Shown: positions 1-7,963 of the stretch, piece after piece
Numbering within the stretch: the first letter of the stretch is position 1
Layout of the letters: the number at the start of each line of letters is the position of its first letter
From: Cyclobacteriaceae bacterium
GTDB taxonomy: Bacteria > Bacteroidota > Bacteroidia > Cytophagales > Cyclobacteriaceae
Direction: 5' to 3'
NCBI GenBank assembly: GCA_022842845.1
Contig: JALHOT010000002.1
Location: 186,001-250,000, forward strand
Length of the DNA stretch: 64,000 bases
Position numbers and translations under genes: made by a program
The notes under the pieces: model-generated
What the model was told of the DNA's origin: nothing
Databases searched by the model: none
Seen by the model: only the letters and a program-made list of their open reading frames with translations

Positions 1-875
1 TAGATAACAATGTTCCTAATCTCGATGAGCGAGCCAGCAATGCCGGCTGGGTTCCAAGTGGCCGTTTGTTTGGCGGTTACACACTTAATAAAGGATGGGG
101 CCTTCAGTTCTTCGGTTTTTACCGCGGGCGAAGAGTGTTGCTGCAAGGCTTGCAAGGTGGCTTTGGTATTTATAGCCTGGCTGTTCGAAAGGATTTTGCT
201 AACAAGAAGGGAAGCTTCGGACTTGGTATTGAAAACTTTTTTGCAAAGTCCATCACCATTCGCAACGAAACTGAAACGAATACCATTCGTCAAAAAGGAT
301 TCACCACACAAAACAATATTAGTTTCCGATTTAACATCAGCTACCGCATTGGTAAGATGGGCTTCGACAACCAGCCGAAGAGAAGACGCTCTATCAACAA
401 TGACGACATGAAGGATGGTGGTGAAGGTGGTGACATGGGTGGCATGGGTGGCCAACAAGGTGGTAACATGGGTGGCGGACAACGCGGTGGCGGAATGCCT
501 GCTGGTGTAAGACCTGCAGCGCCTGCTACTACTACTAATGCCCCCGCAGCAGATCCTGCTGCTGTTGTTAAGGCTGACGGTAAATGGGCGTACAGCATTG
601 AAACACCTCAGGGAACCAGCAATGGTACACTCACTTTAGTGAAAGATGGTGAAGCTTATAAGGGAACTATTGTGAGTAGCCGCATGCCAAAAGAAACAGC
701 TCTTACTTCAGTAGTACTAAAAGGCAATGAATTAACAGTAACGTATGATGTATCCTTCGGTGGTAATACCTCTACGATACAAATGAAAGCTATTATTAAT
801 GGCAATGAGATGAACGGAAATATGGCCATGGGTCAATTCGGTTCCTTCCCGATGAAAGCCAAGCGCAGCGAATAA
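1..875 (+). CDS. Outer-membrane beta-barrel protein, C-terminal part, with an extra C-terminal domain (partial)
   Basis: The 5' end lies outside the window; the frame is open from base 3 and gives 290 residues. Residues 1 to about 120 show alternating aromatic/polar strands ending in a typical barrel closing strand (SFRFNISYRIGK), like the C-terminus of TonB-dependent or OMP_b-brl_3 type outer-membrane proteins. An Arg-rich stretch and a Gly/Met-rich linker (about residues 135-165) and a Pro/Ala/Thr segment follow. The last 95 residues form a small all-beta domain (starting near GKWAYSIETP) of a kind I associate with C-terminal appendages of secreted Bacteroidota proteins. The barrel would sit in the outer membrane; the domain's function is unknown. 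Barrels normally end at the last strand, so the appendage is notable. A terminator follows. Confidence 0.7.
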   Translation, partial: DNNVPNLDERASNAGWVPSGRLFGGYTLNKGWGLQFFGFYRGRRVLLQGLQGGFGIYSLAVRKDFANKKGSFGLGIENFFAKSITIRNETETNTIRQKGFTTQNNISFRFNISYRIGKMGFDNQPKRRRSINNDDMKDGGEGGDMGGMGGQQGGNMGGGQRGGGMPAGVRPAAPATTTNAPAADPAAVVKADGKWAYSIETPQGTSNGTLTLVKDGEAYKGTIVSSRMPKETALTSVVLKGNELTVTYDVSFGGNTSTIQMKAIINGNEMNGNMAMGQFGSFPMKAKRSE

Positions 876-896
876 TAGAGAAATCTCTTTAATCAT

Positions 897-922
897 AAAC
901 CCTGGCGCTTGTGTCAGGGTTT
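897..922 (+). terminator. Rho-independent terminator after the beta-barrel gene
   Basis: Stem AAACCCTG (897-904) pairs with CAGGGTTT (915-922) around a 10-base loop, and the right arm runs into a T tract. It lies between convergent genes. The leftward gene's stop codon begins just after it, so it may serve both directions, though the T tract is poor on the minus strand. Confidence 0.8.
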
Positions 923-923
923 T

Positions 924-1241
924 TTATTTACCTGCTGTTTGTTTTTTTGAACGAAGAACAAAAAAGATGGCCAGTCCAAAAGCCAAAATCAACAATGGAC
1001 TTATCAAAATATTGACAGGCTGAAAGTTCCAATCAAAAACACCATCTATCATCCATCCAAAAAATCCAAATACTGCGCCCAGCAAGCCTGCGAGTAAGCC
1101 AAAAGCTCCTGCCACTAATCCGATGATGAGGCCTGCAATACCGGCCAGTAAACCAAGTGCGCCACCTGCCAAGCCAATCCAGATCGGGAAGGTGATTATT
1201 AATAAAATAATGACTGCCGTGTTGTTAGAAGTGTTTTTCAT
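924..1241 (-). CDS. Small glycine-rich integral membrane protein
   Basis: 105 residues. The first half is almost entirely Gly/Ala/Leu/Ile with repeated G-L-L-A-G type steps (residues about 24-62), suggesting two or three tightly packed glycine-zipper helices. A short amphipathic stretch containing W and D follows, then a final transmembrane helix (about 78-97) and a Lys-rich tail (RSKKQTAGK). No catalytic motif is visible and I do not recognise a named family. The coding bias and intact membrane topology argue that it is real. It is a single gene, convergent with the beta-barrel gene and sharing the intergenic hairpin. Function unknown. Confidence 0.6.
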   Translation of the reverse strand: MKNTSNNTAVIILLIITFPIWIGLAGGALGLLAGIAGLIIGLVAGAFGLLAGLLGAVFGFFGWMIDGVFDWNFQPVNILISPLLILAFGLAIFFVLRSKKQTAGK

Positions 1242-1303
1242 GCCCTTGGTTTAAATGGCTCTTCCAAAAAGAAAGCCAAAATGAAATGTTGAGTCAGGGC
1301 ATT

Positions 1304-1331
1304 AAAAAAGGGGCTCCTTATAAGCCCCTTT
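1304..1331 (-). terminator. Rho-independent terminator of mqo
   Basis: Stem AAAGGGGCT (1307-1315) and AGCCCCTTT (1323-1331) with a 7-base loop. Read leftward, the hairpin is followed by six T residues, so it fits termination of the leftward mqo transcript. Confidence 0.85.
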
Positions 1332-1383
1332 AAAAATAATGTTCAGGAGTGAACACGTCTGGTGTACATTATTCAACACTTCT

Positions 1384-2883
1384 TTAAGAAAGGTTAAGAA
1401 GTTTTGCTGTTCGCATTCTGCTTTGCTGCAGTTGTTGTTCTTGTTTGGTTAAGTCTACACCGAAAGAAGGCGCGATTTCGTGCAGCTTACTTTTCCAGGC
1501 ATCCGATTTACTTTCTTTAGGGAAACAGCGTGGTAAGATTCCCAGCATAATCGCAGCTGCTGTGGATGCCCCTGGAGAAGCGCCCAATAAAGCTGCCACG
1601 CTGCCATCGGAAGATACTATTGCTTCGGTACCAAACTCTAGTTTACCCTTAACACCCTCATCTTTCTTTATTACCTGCACACGCTGTCCTGCACGCAACA
1701 ATTCCCAATCTTGCAGCTTGGCTATGGGTACATATTCTTGAAGTGTTTTCACGCGGTCTTCGTGCGAAAGTTTAACCTGTTCAATTAGGTATTTCGTGAG
1801 GGGCACATTTCTTAAGCCGGCAGAAATCATGGGTAGCAAATTATCAACGCGCAAAGATTTGGCAAGATCCATCTGTGAGCCGCTCTTTAGAAAACGCATA
1901 GAGAAACCTGCAAAAGGACCAAACAACAATTCCTTTTTACCATCAATCATACGAGTATCAACGTGAGGAACAGACATAGGAGGAGAACCCACTGCTGCCT
2001 TTCCATAAACTTTAGCATTGTGCATTTGTATCAGCTCTTCGTTGTTACACTTGAGCCACATACCGCTCACCGGAAATCCGCCATAACCCTTGCGTTCCTT
2101 TATCTCTGCATCTTTTAATAAATGCAAGGTCGCACCGCCCGCGCCAATGAACACAAACTTGGTTCTGCAATCAGCCTTCTTTTTAGTCAGCATGCTTTTG
2201 GTCTCTACCAGCCAGCCACCCTTTTTGTGAGGATCAATGTCTTCAACTTCTATATTATAATGAACAGTTACGCCAGGCATGCCTTCAAGCTTTGCAATCA
2301 TTTGGCGTGTTAGTTCGCCAAAGTTTACATCCGTACCAATCTCCATATTGGTAGCCGCCAAGAACTCCTTACTCTTTCTGTTTTTCATAATAAGCGGAGC
2401 CCACTGATTAATCAAATCGGCATCCTCTGTATAGTTCATTCCATTAAAGAGAATGTTTTGATGCATGGCATCGTAGCGCTTTTTCAGGTATTGAACATTA
2501 TCCTTACCCCAAACAAAGCTCATGTGGGGTACTTGTCTAATAAACTTAGCAGGATCGCTTATATAATTTTTTTGCACCAGGTAAGCCCAGAACTCTTTAG
2601 AGGTCTCAAAGTCCTGACAGATTCTAGAGGCCTTACTAATATCTACTGAACCATCTGCTTTAATAGGGGTATAGTTGAGCTCACAAAAGGCTGCATGTCC
2701 CGTTCCAGCATTATTCCAGGCATCAGAACTTTCGGTGCCTGCACGATCAAGCTGTTCAAATATCTGAATGGTTAAATCAGGGTTGAGCTCTTTTAAAATG
2801 ATGCCCAAGGTGGCGCTCATAATGCCAGCACCGATCAGGGTTACATCTGTTTCTTGTACGAGAGGTTTTATAGGATGGGTCAT
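1384..2883 (-). CDS. mqo: Malate:quinone oxidoreductase
   Basis: A peripheral membrane flavoprotein that oxidises malate to oxaloacetate and passes electrons to the quinone pool, so it works in both the TCA cycle and respiration. An FAD-binding Rossmann motif (IGAGIMSATLG) lies at residues 16-26, followed by the family-typical ESSDAWNNAGTGHAA segment, and conserved glycine-rich FAD motifs near the C-terminus (ALLGASPGAST). The length of 499 residues matches the family (about 490-500). I chose the ATG at 2881-2883 because homologues begin just before the Rossmann motif; an upstream in-frame start at 2919 would add 12 unlikely residues. It is divergent from a PadR gene, with a palindrome between them, and is followed by a strong terminator. 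Confidence 0.95.
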   Translation of the reverse strand: MTHPIKPLVQETDVTLIGAGIMSATLGIILKELNPDLTIQIFEQLDRAGTESSDAWNNAGTGHAAFCELNYTPIKADGSVDISKASRICQDFETSKEFWAYLVQKNYISDPAKFIRQVPHMSFVWGKDNVQYLKKRYDAMHQNILFNGMNYTEDADLINQWAPLIMKNRKSKEFLAATNMEIGTDVNFGELTRQMIAKLEGMPGVTVHYNIEVEDIDPHKKGGWLVETKSMLTKKKADCRTKFVFIGAGGATLHLLKDAEIKERKGYGGFPVSGMWLKCNNEELIQMHNAKVYGKAAVGSPPMSVPHVDTRMIDGKKELLFGPFAGFSMRFLKSGSQMDLAKSLRVDNLLPMISAGLRNVPLTKYLIEQVKLSHEDRVKTLQEYVPIAKLQDWELLRAGQRVQVIKKDEGVKGKLEFGTEAIVSSDGSVAALLGASPGASTAAAIMLGILPRCFPKESKSDAWKSKLHEIAPSFGVDLTKQEQQLQQSRMRTAKLLNLS

Positions 2884-2931
2884 ATTTTTATTTGGCCGCG
2901 AATTTAGCCCTAGCAACAAGCAAGAACAAAT

Positions 2932-2945
2932 AAGGTTATAACCTT
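2932..2945. promoter_or_regulatory. 14-base perfect palindrome between mqo and the PadR gene
   Basis: AAGGTTATAACCTT is an exact inverted repeat about 50 bases upstream of the mqo start and 128 bases upstream of the PadR start. The position fits an operator for one of the divergent genes, but the binding protein cannot be named. Confidence 0.35.
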
Positions 2946-3072
2946 TACGAAAGTTAATTTAAGTAATCCCAAAAGGCTTAAACAAACCAATTTGGGCTTT
3001 CGGTAATCATTTCTTCTGAAAAATAGAAACTAATATTATGCTGCCTCGTATAAGGGATTTAAAAAACCAAGC

Positions 3073-3399
3073 ATGAAGACATATTTAGGTGAGTTGGAAG
3101 AATTAGTGCTCCTGACTGTGACCACATTGGGTGATAATGCCTACGGTGTCTCGATACAGCAGGAATTGGAGAGCCGCTGTGGTAGAAACATTAGTATTGG
3201 CGCATTGCATTCAACCATTACCCGACTCGAGGAGAAGGGCCTTCTTACCTCATGGGTAGGTGGCGCTACCGCTGAACGTGGAGGACGGAGCAAACGATTT
3301 TATGACATAACACAAGCCGGCAAAATAACCCTGACCGAAACAAAGCAACTGCGCGATCAATTATGGGATTTATCTAAAGTAAAACTTGCCTCCCGATGA
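3073..3399 (+). CDS. PadR family transcriptional regulator
   Basis: 108 residues with the PadR winged helix-turn-helix: an N-terminal helix (LGELEELVLLTVTTLG), a recognition region (GALHSTITRLEEKGLLTSWVG) and a Gly-Gly-Arg wing (ERGGRSKRFYDIT). The C-terminal dimerisation helix is short, as in PadR subfamily 2. PadR proteins usually repress their own operon until a ligand or stress signal releases them. The stop overlaps the start of the next gene by four bases (ATGA), so regulator and permease are translationally coupled. The pairing implies that it controls the permease. No ligand can be inferred. Confidence 0.9.
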   Translation: MKTYLGELEELVLLTVTTLGDNAYGVSIQQELESRCGRNISIGALHSTITRLEEKGLLTSWVGGATAERGGRSKRFYDITQAGKITLTETKQLRDQLWDLSKVKLASR

Positions 3400-5996
3400 A
3401 AAGTAGCCCACCGAAACTCGCTCAAAAACTATTCGACTGGTACTGTGGTTTGGCCAAAGTAGACGATTTAAGGGGAGACCTGGATGAAATGTTTTTCCAT
3501 CATGCAAAGACCAGGTCAATTACGCATGCTCGTTACATCTATTGGAACCAGGTCTTTTCGCTTATGTTTTCGTATGCCATTCGCAAAAGAAAGCGCAACG
3601 CGCAGCCTGGTGCTTATGCCTCTAACAACATCTCCTTTTCTATGATTAAAAACTACCTTAAAGTCGCACTGCGCAATCTGTATCAGTATCGGTATTTCAC
3701 ATTGTTAAATGTTTTTGGACTGGCGATCGGTATGTCCATCAGCCTATTACTTATTTCCATGTATGGATACGTGAGTACCAGTGACAACTTTCATGATAAT
3801 GGCGATAACATCTATACCATCATTAGTAAAAGAAGTGAGGGTTTTGAGGAAAGACATTTTGCCTCCTCTCCTATTGTTCTTGCCAACAGATTAAGTGATG
3901 AGTTTAGCCAAGCAAAGGAAGTCGTAAGAATCAATTCGTCTTTTGGAGGTGAGGTGATCAGGGAAAGAGAAAATATACCCATTCACGGATATTTCGCTGA
4001 TCATAATTTTATAACAGTGTTCTCCTTTCCAACGCTAAGTGGTAATACAAGAATCGCCTTAAGCAAGCCCAACTCCATTGTACTAACCGAAAGCACTGCC
4101 AGAAAGCTATTTGGATCAATTGATGTGATTGGTAAAACAATCGAGCTCAAAGACCAGGGCACCTATGAGATAAACGCAGTATTAAAAGATTATCCGAAAA
4201 ACACTCACTTTAGGTTTGAAGCATTGGTGTCTTACGTTTCTCTTCCTGCCATTCAAAACCCAAACATAGAACAATGGACAGAATACCGTGATCAATACAT
4301 TTATGTCTTATTGAATGATGGCGAACACACTAATAATTTGGAAACTTACCTGCGGCAGTTAGAAAAGGATGTCTACAATAACAGTACTGTAAAAGTAAAT
4401 TTTGATTTGCTTCCTCTTGATCAAATCATCACAAGTGATGTATATAATGCACTCGGCCCTAAATGGGAAACTTCGGGCTTTGTTGTTTTTGGCGTAATCG
4501 CCCTGCTAATCCTCTTACCGGCTTGTTTCAATTACACAAACATTTCAATAGCGCGTGCTCTTAAACGTTCTAAAGAAATTGGCCTGCGCAAAACCATGGG
4601 TAGTGGCAAAAGTCAACTCTTTTTACAGTTCATTACAGAAACGGTAGTGATATGTCTGATCTCGCTACTAGGCGCTTGTGTTCTTTTTATATTAATACGA
4701 GGCGAGTTTCAAAGTATGATGGTTGAGGCCTCAGTACTAGACTTAAGTATTACATTAAAGACAGCTATACTTTTCATTGTATTTGCCCTTGTAACGGGCC
4801 TAATGGCTGGCTTGTTTCCGGCATTGTATTTTGCTGGATTAAATCCGATTGAGGCGCTGAAAAGTAAAGTTTCTTATCGCGCTTTTAGTGGTATGGGCAT
4901 TCGAAAGGCGCTCACCATTTTTCAATTTGCACTATCCTTTTGTTTTATTCTTTCCTTAATTGTTTTTGGAAGACAATATAGAACCCTTATTAATTTTGAT
5001 TTTGGTTTTCAAAAAGAGAATATTGTTACTGTTGATCTGCAAGAAGTTAAGCCAGAACTAGTAAAAGCAGAATTTTCTAAATTATCCGTTGTACAATCCA
5101 TCTCATTATCCTCTGGTTCTCCGGGCCTTTCAGCTTCCCGGGCCTGGATTCATTCGGTTGAAAAAGACTCAGTAGAGGTGTCACAGCTTTTTATCGACAG
5201 TGATTTTCTTAAAAATTTAAAGCTTCAGCTGATTGCAGGAAAGAATTTTCCTGAAACATCAAGTTCTGATGAACGCTTTATGATTGTGAATGAAGAATTT
5301 CTGATCAATAATAAAATTGCACCGGAAGACGCACTTGACAAAGTCTTTTTAGTTGATAAGCAAGAATTACAAATTATCGGTGTGGTTAAAAACTTTTATT
5401 ACGCGCCACCACAAATCCCAATTGGAAATTTTATTTTTAGAAATAATGCTTCAGCTTTTACACAAGCGAACGTACTCGTGGATGCATCCGATGTGTTTGG
5501 AACATTTACTGCGATGGAAAATAGTTGGCAGAAGTTAAGCAACAACGCTAAACTGGAAGCTGCCTTTTACCAAGACGAATTGAACGAATCATACGAGGTG
5601 TACAGATTGCTTTTAAAAATGGCAGGCTTTCTTGGTTTGCTGGCGATAAGTATATCCATTCTTGGTTTATTGGGCATGGTGGTTTATACTGCTGAGACAC
5701 GGGTAAAAGAAGTGAGTATTAGAAAAGTGCTTGGGGCCAGCGCTTTTGGCATTACCCTGTTATTGTCAAAGGACTATTTAAAACTGCTAGGCTGGTCGAT
5801 TGCTATTGGCATTCTCTTGGCTATTGCCATCTACGAAACAGTTTTTACCAAAATCCCCGATTACCATGCAAACCTTACCGTGCTCGACATAGTGGTAGGG
5901 GCCCTCGTTCTGATAGCGCTTGGCTTGACCACCATTACATCTCAAACTTATAAAACAGCCTTGTCTAATCCGGCTGATACATTAAAGAGTGAGTGA
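3396..5996 (+). CDS. MacB/FtsX-like permease with N-terminal prefix domain
   Basis: 866 residues. Residues 1-75 form a soluble helical prefix (LAQKLFDWYCGLAKVDDLRGDLDE) typical of 'permease prefix domain 2' in Bacteroidota. A MacB-type unit follows: TM helix at about 97-120, a periplasmic core domain, then an FtsX domain with three TMs (about 360-500) containing the coupling motif SKEIGLRKTMGS. A second such unit ends the protein (KEVSIRKVLGAS, about 745-866). This full-length tandem permease carries two FtsX modules in one chain. No ATPase gene is adjacent, so any ATPase partner is encoded elsewhere or transport is not its role. It overlaps the PadR gene by four bases. The substrate is unknown; antimicrobial-peptide, lipid or signalling roles are all possible. 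Confidence 0.85.
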   Translation: MKSSPPKLAQKLFDWYCGLAKVDDLRGDLDEMFFHHAKTRSITHARYIYWNQVFSLMFSYAIRKRKRNAQPGAYASNNISFSMIKNYLKVALRNLYQYRYFTLLNVFGLAIGMSISLLLISMYGYVSTSDNFHDNGDNIYTIISKRSEGFEERHFASSPIVLANRLSDEFSQAKEVVRINSSFGGEVIRERENIPIHGYFADHNFITVFSFPTLSGNTRIALSKPNSIVLTESTARKLFGSIDVIGKTIELKDQGTYEINAVLKDYPKNTHFRFEALVSYVSLPAIQNPNIEQWTEYRDQYIYVLLNDGEHTNNLETYLRQLEKDVYNNSTVKVNFDLLPLDQIITSDVYNALGPKWETSGFVVFGVIALLILLPACFNYTNISIARALKRSKEIGLRKTMGSGKSQLFLQFITETVVICLISLLGACVLFILIRGEFQSMMVEASVLDLSITLKTAILFIVFALVTGLMAGLFPALYFAGLNPIEALKSKVSYRAFSGMGIRKALTIFQFALSFCFILSLIVFGRQYRTLINFDFGFQKENIVTVDLQEVKPELVKAEFSKLSVVQSISLSSGSPGLSASRAWIHSVEKDSVEVSQLFIDSDFLKNLKLQLIAGKNFPETSSSDERFMIVNEEFLINNKIAPEDALDKVFLVDKQELQIIGVVKNFYYAPPQIPIGNFIFRNNASAFTQANVLVDASDVFGTFTAMENSWQKLSNNAKLEAAFYQDELNESYEVYRLLLKMAGFLGLLAISISILGLLGMVVYTAETRVKEVSIRKVLGASAFGITLLLSKDYLKLLGWSIAIGILLAIAIYETVFTKIPDYHANLTVLDIVVGALVLIALGLTTITSQTYKTALSNPADTLKSE

Positions 5997-6078
5997 TCGG
6001 CATCCTATGATTTACGAGATTAGCTGGATTGCATGAAATTGATCTACACGTTAGTCAAAATAATATACTGTTAAAACA

Positions 6079-6110
6079 AAAATCTCTTGATCAATTGACC
6101 AAGAGATTTT
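6079..6110. terminator. Bidirectional terminator between convergent genes
   Basis: An 11-base stem, AAAATCTCTTG (6079-6089) with CAAGAGATTTT (6100-6110), around a 10-base loop. T-rich stretches follow on both strands. It separates the rightward permease gene from the leftward outer-membrane gene. Confidence 0.8.
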
Positions 6111-6139
6111 CGTTTTAGGCGAAAGCTATCTGCTAAGCA

Positions 6140-7183
6140 TTATGGACTAACCAGATTAATTGAAACGTTGGCGTAGAAAGCATTGCTTAATGTGTTTTCA
6201 AGCAAATAGGGATCGCTGCCAAATCCTCTAAAGGCATTACCATCATCCAGATTAAAGGCCCAGTTATAGCGAAGACCTGCCTGCATGCTAATCCATACAA
6301 ATTCTTTCAGTGAACGCTCAAAGGTAAGGCGAATGCGTAGTTCACTTCTTCTCAACTCCGGATTAACAACGGCCTGCTCACCCTTCAGTGAATTCATTCT
6401 GTAGGTTTGCCCTTCCAGTTCGTAGCCAAAGAAGGCCAGGGTTCTTGTATTAAACGTTCTGCGTACGTTGGCACGTGCCGGAAAAATCGACTCTACACCC
6501 CACTTACGAGAAGGCGCTGTATAGTTATACAGGAAGACGGGAATAACATTCTGCTCTCCGACCCTGTAGGTACGCGACAAGCCAAAACCATACATTAATC
6601 GATCATGCTTTTTCCAGCCATAAACCGCTGTAGCAGAAAATCGGGTGTAGGATAATGATTGAAAGTCTGGTAAGAAATAGTCACCATTCAAATCAAAAAG
6701 CCCTTGTGCCAAGAGAAAATTTTTCTCGTTAAAGGGTTTGAATATAGTGGCTGTTATACCTGTAGTGCGCAAACCTCTTTCTTGCAAACGCTGAGCCAGC
6801 GGATGTTCGCTCGCATTATCTATTGCAAAATTTGATTCCCAATAATTAATACCAAGGTTGAACAAGATATTTGTTTTTGAAACAATGGGAAAATTGCCTG
6901 CTAGACGAATGCCTTGCACGTTTTTTATTGACACGTCTGCACCGGCCAAAGATCCCCATGGCCCAAATTGTAAATCTGCTCCAGTTTGAAAGTCGTAACC
7001 GACAGAAATAAGTTTATTAGGACTTAAATCAAATACCTTGGAGGTACAAAAGCGTTTGCCCTCACCTGCCAGTTCAGCATCAGCATACAAGCTAAAATCT
7101 TCTTCCACCGCAACGCTGTCGGTTTCCTGAGCCCGCGAAAAAAGGCTTATGCCAACCAGAATGACTACTAGAAAAACACGCAT
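6140..7183 (-). CDS. Predicted outer-membrane beta-barrel protein (possibly DUF6268)
   Basis: 347 residues with a cleavable signal peptide (MRVFLVVILVGISLFSRAQ). The mature part is rich in alternating aromatic/polar strands (NILFNLGINYWESNFAI, LMYGFGLSRTYRV, FYANVSINLV) and ends near a strand, consistent with a barrel of roughly 12-16 strands in the outer membrane. Layout and length resemble the DUF6268 family, but I cannot verify this. It starts seven bases after the DUF2147 gene stop, so the two form an operon. No enzymatic motif is visible. The role could be a pore or an envelope structural protein. Confidence 0.65.
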   Translation of the reverse strand: MRVFLVVILVGISLFSRAQETDSVAVEEDFSLYADAELAGEGKRFCTSKVFDLSPNKLISVGYDFQTGADLQFGPWGSLAGADVSIKNVQGIRLAGNFPIVSKTNILFNLGINYWESNFAIDNASEHPLAQRLQERGLRTTGITATIFKPFNEKNFLLAQGLFDLNGDYFLPDFQSLSYTRFSATAVYGWKKHDRLMYGFGLSRTYRVGEQNVIPVFLYNYTAPSRKWGVESIFPARANVRRTFNTRTLAFFGYELEGQTYRMNSLKGEQAVVNPELRRSELRIRLTFERSLKEFVWISMQAGLRYNWAFNLDDGNAFRGFGSDPYLLENTLSNAFYANVSINLVSP

Positions 7184-7190
7184 AGCTTAC

Positions 7191-7646
7191 CTATTTTTTC
7201 TTGATGGCAACTCGTTTCCATACATCTGTACGACCAAACAAACTCACACCAATGAAGCCGCGTACATCCAGGGTGTTTTCGTCTGTCATGGTTATTGTAC
7301 AGGAATAAGTACTACCGCTTTCGGGGTCGTAGATGGTGCCTTCTTCCCAGGTTTTTTCACCTGCGTAAGTAAAGGCCTTAAGCATACTGTAGCCGAGTAG
7401 TGGCTTGTTTCGCAATGCTTCGTCTGGATTGTTTTTATCAACCTTGGGTTTACCGGCTTCATCCATGGGCTCCTTCAGCCAAACAATACGTCCGTTAAAT
7501 TTATCGCTGACCTTGTCTATTTTAATACGTGCTTTTCCATTACCTGATTCCCAAACACCAATGATTGCATCGGCTTCATTGGGTGCCTGGCTGTAGGCTT
7601 TAAACATGATTAAAAAGGCGCAAAAAACAAGAATTTTATGTTTCAT
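7191..7646 (-). CDS. DUF2147 domain secreted protein
   Basis: 151 residues: signal peptide (MKHKILVFCAFLIMFKAYSQ) then a single DUF2147 domain, recognised by IIGVWESGNGKARIKI near the start, GRIVWLKEP in the middle, and a closing strand pair (FIGVSLFGRTDVWKRV). The family is a small periplasmic or secreted beta-barrel fold of unknown function, common in Bacteroidota and Proteobacteria. I chose the ATG at 7644-7646; a TTG six bases upstream is possible but less likely. It is the first gene of a two-gene operon with the outer-membrane protein downstream. A perfect 39-base palindrome ends ten bases before the start, so expression is probably controlled there. Confidence 0.85.
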   Translation of the reverse strand: MKHKILVFCAFLIMFKAYSQAPNEADAIIGVWESGNGKARIKIDKVSDKFNGRIVWLKEPMDEAGKPKVDKNNPDEALRNKPLLGYSMLKAFTYAGEKTWEEGTIYDPESGSTYSCTITMTDENTLDVRGFIGVSLFGRTDVWKRVAIKKK

Positions 7647-7655
7647 ACTCAAAAA

Positions 7656-7694
7656 TTACGTTTACATGAAAGTAATACTTTCATGTAAACGTAA
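7656..7694. repeat. 39-base perfect palindrome upstream of the DUF2147 gene
   Basis: The left arm TTACGTTTACATGAAAGTA (7656-7674) is the exact reverse complement of the right arm (7676-7694), with one central base. Read leftward it lies immediately 5' of the start codon and is followed by TTTTT, so in RNA it would form a very stable hairpin with a short U tract, like an attenuator or a terminator. As DNA it could be a two-fold operator. It occupies the gene-free stretch 7647-7960, which otherwise holds only the fadE terminator and a repeat unit. Confidence 0.8.
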
Positions 7695-7895
7695 GTAAAA
7701 AAGCTTTGGTTTTCAACCTGCTTTCTTAGTCCATTCTTGATCTGTTGATTAATTATAAAACGGATCAATGATGGGGGTATAAACATAAATTGTTTGTACG
7801 TATCCGTTGCTTGAGTATGGATTTGGCTTCCATCTATTATCAATCATCATTTATGGTGACCATACCATTTATCAGCCTTACAACGTAAAGGTTTT

Positions 7896-7924
7896 AAAAA
7901 AGAAAACCCGGAATTGCTTCCGGG
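7896..7924 (-). terminator. Terminator of the fad operon
   Basis: Stem CCCGGAA (7907-7913) with TTCCGGG (7918-7924), loop of four. Read leftward it is followed by TTTTCTTTTTT. It lies 37 bases beyond the fadE stop and ends the leftward beta-oxidation transcript. Confidence 0.85.
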
Positions 7925-7944
7925 CTTCTTGTCATCTGTCTTAC

Positions 7945-7963
7945 TACTTATGTCTTACTTCTA
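7945..7963 (-). repeat. 19-base fad-junction repeat at the fadE stop codon
   Basis: TACTTATGTCTTACTTCTA on the plus strand; its last three bases are the fadE stop codon (TAG on the coding strand). It matches units at 10193-10211 and 11456-11474 in 17-18 of 19 positions. Read leftward it precedes a GTAAGACAG tail and then the terminator. Confidence 0.75.

Noticed and set aside
341-598. 85-residue Pro/Ser-rich minus-strand frame
   Set aside because: It mirrors the Gly/Met-rich linker of the partial beta-barrel gene; composition is an artefact of the repeat.
7649-7843. 64-residue minus-strand frame in the gap upstream of the DUF2147 gene
   Set aside because: Its 3' end runs through the 39-base palindrome and it has no homology features; more likely non-coding.
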